The notes: a model not told the origin generated them from the sequence alone. A stretch of 64,000 bases of DNA from Halothermothrix sp. (GCA_016841825.1 JAENYK010000001.1:558001-622000); one strand, 5' to 3'. Positions 17,544-25,756 are shown, counted from the first letter of the stretch. Numbers and translations are program-made.

Positions 17544-18743
17544 CTATCCCGGTAATTTCTCCCGATCACTGCTTAGCCACCTATTACCTGCCAGCTTAAT
17601 TCCCGCTGCTCCCAATGGAGCAGTAATCATAATCGCCAACACTGCAATCGCCAGAATTATATCACCTGAAGGCACACCTACCGCCAGAGGAGTTGCCCCA
17701 ATAGCTGCCTGAACGGTAGCTTTGGGTGTGTAGGCAATGACACAAAACAGTCGTTCTTTCCAGGTCAATTCCGAATTAATTAATGAGATGATAACTCCTA
17801 TACTTCTGGCCAGCAACCCAACAAAGATGATCACTAATCCCAACAATCCCGAATTAATAGCAACATGAACATTAACCTCTGCTCCAACCAGAACAAATAG
17901 GATCAACTCCGCAAAAACCCAGATTTTATTAAACTTTGAGGCTAAGCGTTGAGCTACAACTTCATATTTTTCGAGCATTATAAAACCAATTACCATAACT
18001 CCTACCAGACTGGCAATAGGTATGATATTTTTCAGAAAATCCTCCAGACCAGTCAAAATTATAGAAAGACTCAAGATCAAAAGGGCTTTTTTCGTATCTC
18101 TAATATGATATTTTTTGAAAAAATGGATCAGACCTAAAGCCACTACTATCCCCAATAATACCCCTAACACTATAGAAATTGGTATATTTAAAATCTTCCA
18201 AGTCAGATTGATATTCTGCCCGGAGTAAAACCCCAAAAATGTCGAGAAAAACGTGATTGCAAACACATCATCTATAGATGCACCCGCAAGAATCAGAGTA
18301 GGAATACCTTTTAATATACCTTTATTTCTCTCGATCAAATCCAGCATCTGTGGTACGACAACTGCAGGTGAAACTGCAGCGATAATAAATCCTAACATCC
18401 CTGACTCTACCAGAGGAATCCGCAGCAGATAGCTACCAATGACGGTTATTGTCAATCCTTCTAACAGGACCGGGATAACACTCATCTTAAGTGCAGGTAT
18501 TCCCACCTTCTGCAGTGTCTCTTTCTTTATCCCTAAACCTGCCCTTAACAGGATCACAATTAATGCTATCCTTCGTAAATCAGGCGAGATTCGCAAAATA
18601 TCCTCATTAATCAGATTAATTCCATACGGTCCGATTAATATTCCCAACAACAACATCCCCAATAACCCAGGAAGTCTCAATTGATCAAAAGCTTTGTTAA
18701 AAGCTAAACCTAAAATAATAATTAGTGCAAGACTCAGTGCCAT
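17544..18743 (-). CDS. Monovalent cation/proton antiporter (CPA), controlled by a fluoride riboswitch
   Basis: A 399-residue membrane protein with about 12 helices, of the sodium/hydrogen exchanger (CPA) family. Landmarks: GMLLLGILIGPYGINLI (helix 2-3), ALIVILLRAGLGIK (the conserved RAGL motif), AAVSPAVVVPQML and LAGASIDDVFAITFFSTFLG (acidic pair in the ion site region). Antiporters of this type are a known class of gene under fluoride riboswitches, so the likely job is to relieve fluoride stress, by fluoride or proton/cation movement. The mechanism is inference. The ATG follows AGGAGGTTTTTGTT. The gene stands alone. Confidence 0.88.
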   Translation of the reverse strand: MALSLALIIILGLAFNKAFDQLRLPGLLGMLLLGILIGPYGINLINEDILRISPDLRRIALIVILLRAGLGIKKETLQKVGIPALKMSVIPVLLEGLTITVIGSYLLRIPLVESGMLGFIIAAVSPAVVVPQMLDLIERNKGILKGIPTLILAGASIDDVFAITFFSTFLGFYSGQNINLTWKILNIPISIVLGVLLGIVVALGLIHFFKKYHIRDTKKALLILSLSIILTGLEDFLKNIIPIASLVGVMVIGFIMLEKYEVVAQRLASKFNKIWVFAELILFVLVGAEVNVHVAINSGLLGLVIIFVGLLARSIGVIISLINSELTWKERLFCVIAYTPKATVQAAIGATPLAVGVPSGDIILAIAVLAIMITAPLGAAGIKLAGNRWLSSDREKLPG

Positions 18744-18771
18744 AACAAAAACCTCCTATATTCTTATTAAC

Positions 18772-18823
18772 ATAAAATTAGCTCCTACCTGGATATACGT
18801 ATTCCCTATATCCAAGTAGGAGC
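18772..18823 (-). terminator. Regulated terminator of the fluoride riboswitch
   Basis: Minus strand GCTCCTACTTGGATATA pairs with TATATCCAGGTAGGAGC, then TAATTTTATG. Its 5' arm (GCTCCTAC) is also the 3' end of the fluoride aptamer, so the two folds exclude each other. Confidence 0.85.
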
Positions 18824-18873
18824 CATTAATTGCTTCTCATAAAGCAATGATTGTCGGTGAGCTCCATCACCTT
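18816..18873 (-). promoter_or_regulatory. Fluoride (crcB-type) riboswitch aptamer
   Basis: Minus strand, 5' to 3': GGTGATGGAGCTCACC (P1: GGTGA/TCACC), the ACAA junction, a P3 stem ATTGCTT/AAGCAAT, then TAATGGCTCCTAC. The loop GGAGC pairs with GCTCC for the pseudoknot. These are the conserved blocks of the fluoride riboswitch. Terminator overlap implies that fluoride turns the antiporter gene on. Confidence 0.92.
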
Positions 18874-18877
18874 ATTT

Positions 18878-18905
18878 AGTATAGCCAATAATATCATGTT
18901 CTAAA
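18878..18905 (-). promoter_or_regulatory. Promoter of the fluoride-regulated antiporter gene
   Basis: Minus strand TTTAGA (18905-18900), 16-base spacer, TATACT (18883-18878); the start would fall right before the aptamer. Confidence 0.5.
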
Positions 18906-19102
18906 TATATTCTTTATACAGAACACAATCAATATGCTGTGAATACTAAAAATTTATCACACATATTCAATATACTTTCTGTATTAATCTCCTATTCTCC
19001 TTCTAACTAAATAAATTTTTTTCAACTCACTCCAAATTTTCTTTAATTTTAATCTAAAATTGATAAACAGGGCATAATACAACCTGTCCAGAATCTCTCA
19101 GA

Positions 19103-20410
19103 TCATTTACTTATCTCCACCGACGTCTCTCTAGTTCGATCAATGGTCACTTTATCATCTTCACACAGTTTGATTCTCGCTCCCAATGAACTAAATGCTG
19201 CCACAATATCTTCATAGCCACGTTCAACATGTTCGACACCGGTTATATATGTAGTTCCTTCCGCCACTAAACCTGCCAGTAGAAGACAAATACCAGCCCG
19301 AACATCGGTGGCATGCACCCAGGCTCCATGTAAAGATCTGCTGCCAGAGATAAATATACTCCCACTATCTTGAATCTCAATATAGGCACCCATCCGATTT
19401 AATTGAATACAATGTTTGATTCTCTCAGGAAAAATTTTGTCAACAATCATACTGTTACCCTCTATGCGGGTCAAGAGAGTGGTTAATGGTTGTTGATAAT
19501 CTGTCCCAAATCTGGGATACATTCCAGTGACAACTTTGATGGGTTGAAGTCCATTCGGTGCAGAAGAGGTGATATAAGTATCGCCAATCTCAAATTCAAA
19601 ACCCGCTTCCTGCAGTTTGGTTGTACAGGATTGTAAGTGTTCTGGAATAATTCCCTTCACTGTAATCTTTCCACCAGTAGTACCCGCACCAATCAAAAAT
19701 GCTCCGGCTATTAATCTATCGGGGATGGCTCGATGAGTACAACCTTTGAGGGAATCTACTCCGTCTATAATAATTTTATCTGTACCAGCTCCTTTAATCT
19801 TCGCCCCCATCTTACTTAATAAGATAGCCACGTCTACCACTTCAGGATCACGAGCTGCATTGTACAAAATAGTCCTACCTTCGGCTCTAACTGACGCCAG
19901 TAATAGATTAATGGTTGCTCCCATGGTAACCATATCAAAATATATTTCGGTTCCCTTCAGTCTCTTCGCTTCTACTGTATAATAACCTTGATAAAAATTC
20001 ACTTTAGCTCCCAAAGCTTTAAATCCTTTGATATGTTGGTCTATAGGTCTGGAACCGAAATTATCGCCTCCAGGATATCCAATCGAAACTTTTTTAAACT
20101 TACTGAGCAAGCCACCGATAAAATAATATGATGCCCGATACGCCGAAGCCTTTTTCGGGTCTATATCTGCATTGGTAATTCCGGTGGCATCCAAAACCAA
20201 ACGTGAACCTTCTTTCTCAATAGTTAATCCAATATCATCTGCAATCTCACAGATAACCCGGAAATCCTGAATATTAGGAATATTATCCAGTATTACAGGC
20301 TCATCTGCCAGACAACAGGCTGCTAACAACCCAAGTGAGCTATTCTTTGACCCAGGTACAGTTATAGTCCCCTGTAAAGGTAAACTTTTCTTGACTTCTA
20401 ACCATTTCAT
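19103..20410 (-). CDS. murA: UDP-N-acetylglucosamine 1-carboxyvinyltransferase (MurA), Cys-to-Asp type
   Basis: Transfers enolpyruvate from PEP to UDP-GlcNAc, the first committed step of peptidoglycan synthesis. 435 residues, EPSP-synthase fold. Lys22 in VPGSKNSS, RASYYFIGGLLS, and the catalytic Asp in FGTDYQQPL are in place. The PEP-loop reads GYPGGDNFGSRPID: the usual catalytic Cys after PGG (Cys115 in E. coli) is Asp116. Asp there is known from fosfomycin-insensitive MurA enzymes. The protein is rather divergent and could be a second MurA. The start is uncertain: ATG at 20410 fits the family N-terminus, but the only GGAGG lies 27 bases upstream; a TTG at 20422 is the alternative. Confidence 0.87.
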   Translation of the reverse strand: MKWLEVKKSLPLQGTITVPGSKNSSLGLLAACCLADEPVILDNIPNIQDFRVICEIADDIGLTIEKEGSRLVLDATGITNADIDPKKASAYRASYYFIGGLLSKFKKVSIGYPGGDNFGSRPIDQHIKGFKALGAKVNFYQGYYTVEAKRLKGTEIYFDMVTMGATINLLLASVRAEGRTILYNAARDPEVVDVAILLSKMGAKIKGAGTDKIIIDGVDSLKGCTHRAIPDRLIAGAFLIGAGTTGGKITVKGIIPEHLQSCTTKLQEAGFEFEIGDTYITSSAPNGLQPIKVVTGMYPRFGTDYQQPLTTLLTRIEGNSMIVDKIFPERIKHCIQLNRMGAYIEIQDSGSIFISGSRSLHGAWVHATDVRAGICLLLAGLVAEGTTYITGVEHVERGYEDIVAAFSSLGARIKLCEDDKVTIDRTRETSVEISK

Positions 20411-20473
20411 ATATTCAACCAACTTTCTTGTATTTTTCCTCCATGTGCTTTAGTCAGCTCTGTTAATGCCTGG

Positions 20474-20586
20474 ATTTAACGATTCAGAAATGGATATGTA
20501 CCTCCACTGAAGGAATCACTACTTAGCTGCATTTATACTCCCACCAATAGAGTCTGGAAGGCTTCCCTGCTGAAATATCGTTAAAT
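20474..20586 (-). ncRNA. Candidate structured RNA leader of murA
   Basis: Minus strand: ATTTAACGATATTTCAG at the 5' end pairs with CTGAATCGTTAAAT at the 3' end (9 + 5 bp with a 3-base bulge), enclosing about 80 bases with smaller hairpins (ACTC/GAGT, CCT/AGG, GGATAT/ATATCC-like). No known riboswitch consensus was recognised. A short MITE-like inverted repeat is the alternative. Confidence 0.4.
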
Positions 20587-20723
20587 GACATCCTCCTCCT
20601 CACTTTCTACCTTCTACTGACTAAATACTGTTAATGGTATATTTAGACAAAAACAGCTAAAATCCTTTAAATTTAAGCGATTTTTTTACAAAACGAATCC
20701 ATTAGAGCACCTACTGATTACAA

Positions 20724-20752
20724 GAAAAAATCCCCTCTTTTCCAGAGGAGAT
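20724..20752 (-). terminator. Terminator of the hypothetical gene at 20770
   Basis: Minus strand ATCTCCTCT-GGAA-AGAGGGGAT then TTTTTTC. Confidence 0.85.
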
Positions 20753-20769
20753 CCCATCCGATAAATAAT

Positions 20770-21294
20770 TTAAATTTTACCAGACATTTTATCAAAATAA
20801 CGTTCTGAATTACCAGTAATTATGTGTTTAACAAAATATTCGTCTACTTTATCAAACTCTTTTTTCCGAACCCAACCCTTATCCTTTTCCCATTGAACCC
20901 AACCAGGCTCAGAACCAAGAAGATACACCATTTCTTCAGGATTGACCAAAAATATCCCCAATTTTTCAACCTTTCTCAACTCATAGGTTCTCTTACTTGA
21001 TAATAATTCCAATATTATTCTATCTTTTATTCTGGGAGAAGTGATCTTTAGAACTTCCATTCCTTCCCCTTCCTCTTCTGCTCCACAATCACAGATACCA
21101 TATTGCCAGGCTATTTGGTTGGCATCATCCCGATCAAGTTCTGGTTCAGTAAATAACCAATCGAATAATGCTTTACGTTCTTTCTCAAAACAACACTGCC
21201 AGATCTCTTTTCCCTCACCACGATCAACAAAAATCAGGTTGCGCTTCACATCGACAAAAACCTGACCAAAAGAAAATTCCTTTTCTAAATACAT
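20770..21294 (-). CDS. Hypothetical acidic cytoplasmic protein
   Basis: A 174-residue protein that I do not recognise. It is charged and soluble, with aromatic blocks EIWQCCFEKERKALFDWLF and GSEPGWVQWEKDKGWVRKK. A CDCGAEEEGEG stretch near residue 80 has two close Cys. The start at 21294 is set by GGGAGGTTTTTA; the longest frame reaches 21345. Own terminator. It faces in the same direction as the 128-residue gene at 21501-21887 but is 206 bases away, so co-transcription is possible, not shown. Confidence 0.6.
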   Translation of the reverse strand: MYLEKEFSFGQVFVDVKRNLIFVDRGEGKEIWQCCFEKERKALFDWLFTEPELDRDDANQIAWQYGICDCGAEEEGEGMEVLKITSPRIKDRIILELLSSKRTYELRKVEKLGIFLVNPEEMVYLLGSEPGWVQWEKDKGWVRKKEFDKVDEYFVKHIITGNSERYFDKMSGKI

Positions 21295-21500
21295 TAAAAA
21301 CCTCCCTTCCCTATCACTGTAGATTGAAACCAATTTGACTAACAACTTATGTTTATTTTACCTCTTTAACTATATTATAATTACAATAGATTTTCTGTGC
21401 TATGTTAAATCTCATAGTTGGTAAATTTTCATAAATCCCGAAAATCAGATTCAGCGGTTTCACACAAGCAGCTTCCGGAAAAAGAAAGGTTTTTGTTCGA

Positions 21501-21887
21501 CTATTCCACCTCTGTTGATCCCATTTTACTACGCAACCTGGCGATCTCTTCCTGAGAGAACAACTCTTCTTCCGCCACCTCAGTGGAGGTTATTAACTTA
21601 ACCTTTAATGCTCTGGTAGTAAGCCATTCTTTACCCATTGACATGTTGGAGTCAGGATGTGGATACACATCTTCCTCAGTTATCTTTTCATCTATAAGAT
21701 AAAGATAACCGTTCAATTCTCCATTATGTTTGATTCTCCCATCATCAAAATCAGCAACTATCTCTGGCTTATGGGAAAACACCTCAGCCAGATGACGGTC
21801 CTGCGTAATAGTGCTCCGTTTGTAAATATATTCTAACTCAAAGGGAGAACCATGATACCATATCTGTGAATAATCCCAACCTTTCAT
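21501..21887 (-). CDS. Small protein with WYHGSP motif, possible ART-like fold
   Basis: A 128-residue protein. It opens with WYHGSPFELEYI, then STITQDRHLAEVFSHKP, GELNGYLYLIDE and DVYPHPDSN. The YHGSP...TITQ...A..FS pattern resembles the start of ADP-ribosyltransferase/RNA 2'-phosphotransferase-like folds, in which His and a following Thr/Tyr line the NAD site. A catalytic Glu cannot be assigned with confidence. RBS AAGGAGGAGTCAGAA gives a firm start. No antitoxin-like partner lies next to it. Function unproven. Confidence 0.6.
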   Translation of the reverse strand: MKGWDYSQIWYHGSPFELEYIYKRSTITQDRHLAEVFSHKPEIVADFDDGRIKHNGELNGYLYLIDEKITEEDVYPHPDSNMSMGKEWLTTRALKVKLITSTEVAEEELFSQEEIARLRSKMGSTEVE

Positions 21888-21953
21888 TTCTGACTCCTCC
21901 TTTATCTACTTTATTATATAACATAATAGATAATCTAAGCCAATCATGAGTAA

Positions 21954-21980
21954 ACCCTTTCCACCACAGTTAGAAAGGGT
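21954..21980 (-). terminator. Hairpin after the MATE gene, probable terminator
   Basis: Minus strand ACCCTTTC, 11-base loop, GAAAGGGT, then TTACTC; weak U-tail. Confidence 0.45.
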
Positions 21981-22063
21981 CCCATAAAGTTTTGTTTGTA
22001 AATAAGCAAATTTCATAATTTTTAACTATATATTCTTTATTCTGATCCTAATGCCTATCTCAC

Positions 22064-23500
22064 CTATACCTTAATATATTTCCAGTGACCACTCTTAAAC
22101 CTAAAGAATAAGAGACTTCCTCTAATTATCAGGTCAATAGTCATCGCCACCCAGGCACCAATCAACCCATATCCCAGAACAATAGCGAATAGATAAGCCA
22201 GACTTAATCTTACTCCCCAGATACCGATCATTGTGACAAGCAATACCCGCCTGGTATCTCCTGCCCCCCTAAGACCTCCGGCAAACCCCATAACTCCTGC
22301 CAGAAATGGTTGTGAAAGTGCCACAATTCTCAAACACCAGACAGCGTTATCCAGAATCTGTGGGTCATTAGTGAAAATCCGTAAAAATATTTGGGGCCAG
22401 AAAAAGAAGAATATCCCCACTGTAGCCATAAAGGCCGCCCCCATCTTAACAGAGCTAAAACCACTTTTCTCGGCTAAATCTGGCCTTTCCGCACCCAGAT
22501 ACTGTCCAACCAGAGTAGTAGCAGCCAGAGCGAAGCCAAAGCCTACGTTAAAAGAGATGGATTCTGCCGTAAGCGTAATCCGATGGGCGGCAAACATCAC
22601 AGTACCCAGGCTGGCAACAACTCTACTATATAACAATTGTCCAAAGCGCATGAGAAATTGCTCAATGGCTGCCGGAATTCCTATATTGAAGATTCTTTTA
22701 ATGATTACCAAATCGATCCGAAACTTTTCTTTAAAGTTAATCTTAACACCCACATTACCTTTTAGCAAAAGACAGAGAATTATCACTCCTGCCAATGATC
22801 TGGAAAAAGTGGTAGAGATCGCCGCTCCCTGCACTCCCAGACCAGCTCCCGGAATAAATAGGGATATCTGTTTCCCAAAAAGCGTGAAATCCCAAACTCT
22901 ACTTTGAAAGATCATAAAAAAATTCCCGATAATATTAATAATGTTAGACATCCCGTTGATGTACATCGGAGTTTTGGTATCTCCACTCCCCCGTAAGACT
23001 CCAGACATAATAATTGTGATAATCATAAATGGCAATCCAAGACAGACAGTTTTGAAATAACCAGTAGACAACGGTATAACTTCTGGTTCTGCACCCATCA
23101 ACACGATAATTGATCTGGCGACAATTAATCCCAAAGTTGTGAATACAAAAGCCATCAAAACACTAATAATTAAGGATTGTTTTGCAATACTATTAGCTTC
23201 CGCTGGTTTACCCGCTCCAATAGCTCTGGCGATCAAAGCTGTGGTACCCACACTTATTGCTGCAAAAACAGATGTAGCAGTCATCATTGGCATATCACTA
23301 AGACCAACTGCTGCTATGGACGCTGCTCCCAGGGAACCTACCATCGCCATATCCGCAAAACCCAACATCGTTTGTAAGAGCATCTCACCAATAGCAGGCA
23401 ATGCCAGCTTAAAAGTGGCTTTACCAAGGTTCTCTGCAGCTAAATAGGTGGGAAGTTCTTTATCAGGTTGCTGGGCAACCACTTTAAGATCTGTTGACAT
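22064..23500 (-). CDS. MATE family efflux transporter
   Basis: A 478-residue membrane protein with 12 predicted helices in two halves, of the MATE (NorM/DinF-like) family; exports organic cations or drugs in exchange for sodium or protons. Landmarks: LALPAIGEMLLQTMLGFADM (N-half), SGVLRGSGDTKTPMYI, and the C-half counterpart GFAGGLRGAGDTRRVLL. The start at 23500 follows GAGGAGGATTTATTTAAA; the longest frame extends 23 codons further without RBS. Stand-alone gene; substrate unknown. Confidence 0.92.
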   Translation of the reverse strand: MSTDLKVVAQQPDKELPTYLAAENLGKATFKLALPAIGEMLLQTMLGFADMAMVGSLGAASIAAVGLSDMPMMTATSVFAAISVGTTALIARAIGAGKPAEANSIAKQSLIISVLMAFVFTTLGLIVARSIIVLMGAEPEVIPLSTGYFKTVCLGLPFMIITIIMSGVLRGSGDTKTPMYINGMSNIINIIGNFFMIFQSRVWDFTLFGKQISLFIPGAGLGVQGAAISTTFSRSLAGVIILCLLLKGNVGVKINFKEKFRIDLVIIKRIFNIGIPAAIEQFLMRFGQLLYSRVVASLGTVMFAAHRITLTAESISFNVGFGFALAATTLVGQYLGAERPDLAEKSGFSSVKMGAAFMATVGIFFFFWPQIFLRIFTNDPQILDNAVWCLRIVALSQPFLAGVMGFAGGLRGAGDTRRVLLVTMIGIWGVRLSLAYLFAIVLGYGLIGAWVAMTIDLIIRGSLLFFRFKSGHWKYIKV

Positions 23501-23677
23501 TTTAAATAAATCCTCCTCTTCTCTAGCACCTGTTTGCGTCACTACTGGCGTAAACAAAATTAACTTCACTGCGAATATTTCGCTATACTAAATAACATTT
23601 TACTCTACTACTATCTAATAGTCAAGAGATTTAGGATCTATTTAATAAAAATTTTGCTTACCAACAAAAAAACAGAA

Positions 23678-23959
23678 CTAATCCACAAAGATTCGCTCTG
23701 CTTTAAACCGCTCATGAATTTGACGATGAGTTTCATAGTTGAGATAATTATATCTTCGCTGGATCTCTTCCTCAGAATCAAAGTGAACAATAACATATTC
23801 CCCCATAAAAGCCAGAGTTTCAGCAACCTTTTCTGCCTTTACTTCCATGGTATCTTTGCCTCTAACTACCCTTAAAAAAGCATTGAGTCTCTCAAACAGT
23901 TCTTTATGTTGATCATCAACCTCCTGGACACCAATCTTATAACTGTCTTTCCAAATCAT
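23678..23959 (-). CDS. Truncated hemerythrin-like protein
   Basis: A 93-residue bacteriohemerythrin lacking its fourth helix. Ligands seen: His in VDDQHKELF, His and Glu in VIVHFDSEEE, and two His in ETHRQIHERF. The family continues with a WLxxHIxxxD helix that gives the last His and Asp; here the frame ends in RFKAERIFVD and a TAG, and no other frame restores the helix. Complete members are ~130 residues. It may bind a damaged di-iron site or none. Good RBS AAGGGGTGATTTG argues that it is still translated. Confidence 0.75.
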   Translation of the reverse strand: MIWKDSYKIGVQEVDDQHKELFERLNAFLRVVRGKDTMEVKAEKVAETLAFMGEYVIVHFDSEEEIQRRYNYLNYETHRQIHERFKAERIFVD

Positions 23960-24024
23960 CAAATCACCCCTTTAACCAATCGTCTATCCTCCTATTTCAA
24001 TATAAATAATATACAACCCTTTAT

Positions 24025-24483
24025 TTATTCAGTAAGAAATGTTCTTCCTTCAATCCCCTGTTCTTTGCTAACCAGATGAAGTAAGTTATTCAGATCAGGA
24101 CGATACATAGAATAATAGAGGTGACTATTACACTTACAGTCACTGGCGCCAAATCCGGGGATTGGTACTTGCATTGCCGGAAACCGTGTCAGATATGCAC
24201 CAAGCAAGCATTCCATCTCCCGCTCTCCAGGCCAAAGATAAACCTGTAAGATCTGACTATACTCTAACAGATAGTCAATATGCCAGCGTAACTTCTTCTC
24301 TTTACGCAGATGCCGATTAATTCTGTGCAATAAATTACTCTGTGCTGTCCCTGCATAATAATAATAACCTGGCAGCATATCGAAAATACCCAATTTGCCC
24401 ACTTTAAGTTCGATAGCATCAGATAAGTGTATCTCCAATACATAAACTCCACTCGTCAGATTTGCCTCTGTCATTATAATCAA
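24025..24483 (-). CDS. DUF123 / GIY-YIG-like protein
   Basis: A 152-residue protein of the DUF123 family (PF01986, COG1833), which is distantly related to GIY-YIG nucleases. Landmarks: GVYVLEIHL (~11), GYYYYAGTAQSNLLHRINRH (~40-59, containing the GIY-YIG-like Tyr and Arg), LRWHIDYLL (~66) and the late GASDCKCNSHLYY with two Cys and a His. In some archaea the domain is fused to endonuclease III. DNA cleavage or repair is plausible, not shown. TTG at 24483 follows GAAAGGAGTAACA; ATG three codons later is an alternative. Confidence 0.8.
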   Translation of the reverse strand: MIIMTEANLTSGVYVLEIHLSDAIELKVGKLGIFDMLPGYYYYAGTAQSNLLHRINRHLRKEKKLRWHIDYLLEYSQILQVYLWPGEREMECLLGAYLTRFPAMQVPIPGFGASDCKCNSHLYYSMYRPDLNNLLHLVSKEQGIEGRTFLTE

Positions 24484-24610
24484 TGTTACTCCTTTCTTAA
24501 AAATCTTGATTCAGGCTCAAGTATTTTAGATTAATTCTCTATCTTAAGTTCTATTCTCCAGATCAAACAAATAAAATATAGATAATAATAGTATACGGGT
24601 TGGTGAGATA

Positions 24611-25132
24611 ATGAAAAAAATCAATTACCGCTTCACACCCAGAAAAATTTATCTAATCATCGCATTAACCCTCGTGTGTTTTGTACTTCCCAATTTGTTA
24701 ACACCTGAATTTGAAGAACCCATATTCGTATCTTATCCTTTCACTGAACAGATTTTAACAACACCATCAGGGGAAGAGATTCAGATTCAAAAAACTTTTC
24801 CCACTCAAGATTATCTAATCACATTTATCAACGAATCCTCACCTACGTCCTTAAGACAGGTAGCCGAGATCAGTCAAATAGCAGACCAATTACCTGATAA
24901 TCTGGCAATAATCTTTATTCACTGCGGTCGAATGGCTCAACAGATTGAAGGATTACAAAACTCACAATTTCACCTATACCTGGACCCAGATCTCAAACTA
25001 ACCCGGGAAATGCAGGTATACACAATTCCCACCCTTTACCTTTTAACTAATGCTCAAAAACAGATCTTTTATAGCAAAAAATTCGTCTCATCTGAGGAAC
25101 TTTATCCCAATATCCAACGTCTAAAAAATTAA
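24611..25132 (+). CDS. Membrane-anchored thioredoxin-fold protein without CXXC
   Basis: A 173-residue protein with one N-terminal membrane helix (~13-30), then an extracytoplasmic domain with a TlpA/thioredoxin-like layout: DYLITFINESSPTSLRQVAE replaces the usual WCPPC segment, IIFIHCG follows the central strand, and VYTIPTLYLL has the cis-Pro. The catalytic Cys pair is absent, so it is probably not a redox enzyme; a heme- or ligand-binding role is possible. RBS GGTGAGATA. The next gene, also exported, is 119 bases downstream on the same strand. Confidence 0.65.
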   Translation: MKKINYRFTPRKIYLIIALTLVCFVLPNLLTPEFEEPIFVSYPFTEQILTTPSGEEIQIQKTFPTQDYLITFINESSPTSLRQVAEISQIADQLPDNLAIIFIHCGRMAQQIEGLQNSQFHLYLDPDLKLTREMQVYTIPTLYLLTNAQKQIFYSKKFVSSEELYPNIQRLKN

Positions 25133-25251
25133 ATTGCTGCACTGATGTCATGCTCACCTTTGCGGTAATTGCTATCCTGAGAATCCAGAAGCAGAATTAA
25201 CCTTCTCAGTTGATAGCCCCACAAAAATTTATTACTTAGGGAGGGAACCAC

Positions 25252-25752
25252 ATGAAAAAAATAATCGTATTAACTCTGATCTGTCTAATAACAGCTGTTA
25301 GTCTTCCAGTTTTAGCCGGAGAAAAAATACTTGAAAAAGATCCACCATTCCATGACGACAATAAAACTACTTATGATATTAATATCAACTTTAATCGTCC
25401 GTATCATAATCACCATCACTTTATCGTTGATTGGTACAAATATCAGCACAACCATGCTTTCGGATTAAAATTTCAAATGATACCCGATTACTATGCTACT
25501 TTCAACTGTGAATTCGAGAATATGGAAAATGACTTACTTTTAAGCGTAGGTGCCCAATACCGGATTCCAAAAGAGATTATCCTGTGGCATTTTTATCTGG
25601 GAGGAGAGTACACCTTTTCGAGAAACGATCTCTCTGGCACTCCATATATCATATTCGGTACCGATTTTCTCTTCTTCTTCGGTGAGACAAAATTACCACT
25701 AACTCAGATTGGAAATCCTGAATCCAGGGGTGGTTTCAGAATTAACTTTTAA
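25252..25752 (+). CDS. Exported beta-rich protein, possible outer-membrane barrel
   Basis: A 166-residue protein with a signal peptide (MKKIIVLTLICLITAVSLPV to VLAG). The rest alternates polar and aromatic residues (HHHFIVDWYKYQHNHAFGLKF is part of a His-rich stretch at ~50-70; LLLSVGAQYRI; WHFYLGGEYTF) and ends in GGFRINF, with a C-terminal Phe as in beta-barrel proteins of diderm bacteria. If the host is a diderm Bacillota, a small outer-membrane barrel is plausible. RBS GGGAGGGAACCAC. No homologue recognised. Confidence 0.65.
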   Translation: MKKIIVLTLICLITAVSLPVLAGEKILEKDPPFHDDNKTTYDININFNRPYHNHHHFIVDWYKYQHNHAFGLKFQMIPDYYATFNCEFENMENDLLLSVGAQYRIPKEIILWHFYLGGEYTFSRNDLSGTPYIIFGTDFLFFFGETKLPLTQIGNPESRGGFRINF

Positions 25753-25756
25753 CGAT

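Larger units (their letters stand above)
18744..19102. other. Intergenic stretch with the fluoride leader, 359 bases
   Basis: Bases 18772-18905 are the fluoride riboswitch leader and its promoter. Bases 18906-19102 are AT-rich with no gene; a weak ACAGG/CCTGT hairpin near 19060-19084 may end the murA transcript. Confidence 0.6.
20411..20769. other. Intergenic stretch, 359 bases, with structured element and terminator
   Basis: Contains a folded element at 20474-20586 in the murA leader and the terminator of the next gene at 20724-20752. A 22-codon minus-strand frame starting GAGGAGGAGGATG near 20592 overlaps the element; it is too short and too close to its RBS to call. Confidence 0.5.

Noticed and set aside
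20524-20592. 22-codon leader peptide ORF upstream of murA
   Set aside because: Start codon almost touches the GGAGGAGG, and the frame overlaps the folded element; cannot be supported.
20411-20769. T-box or c-di-GMP riboswitch in the murA leader
   Set aside because: The conserved T-box (TGGNACCGCG-type) and the GEMM core were looked for and not found.
22233-22907. 224-codon plus-strand ORF
   Set aside because: Antisense shadow of the MATE gene with no RBS.
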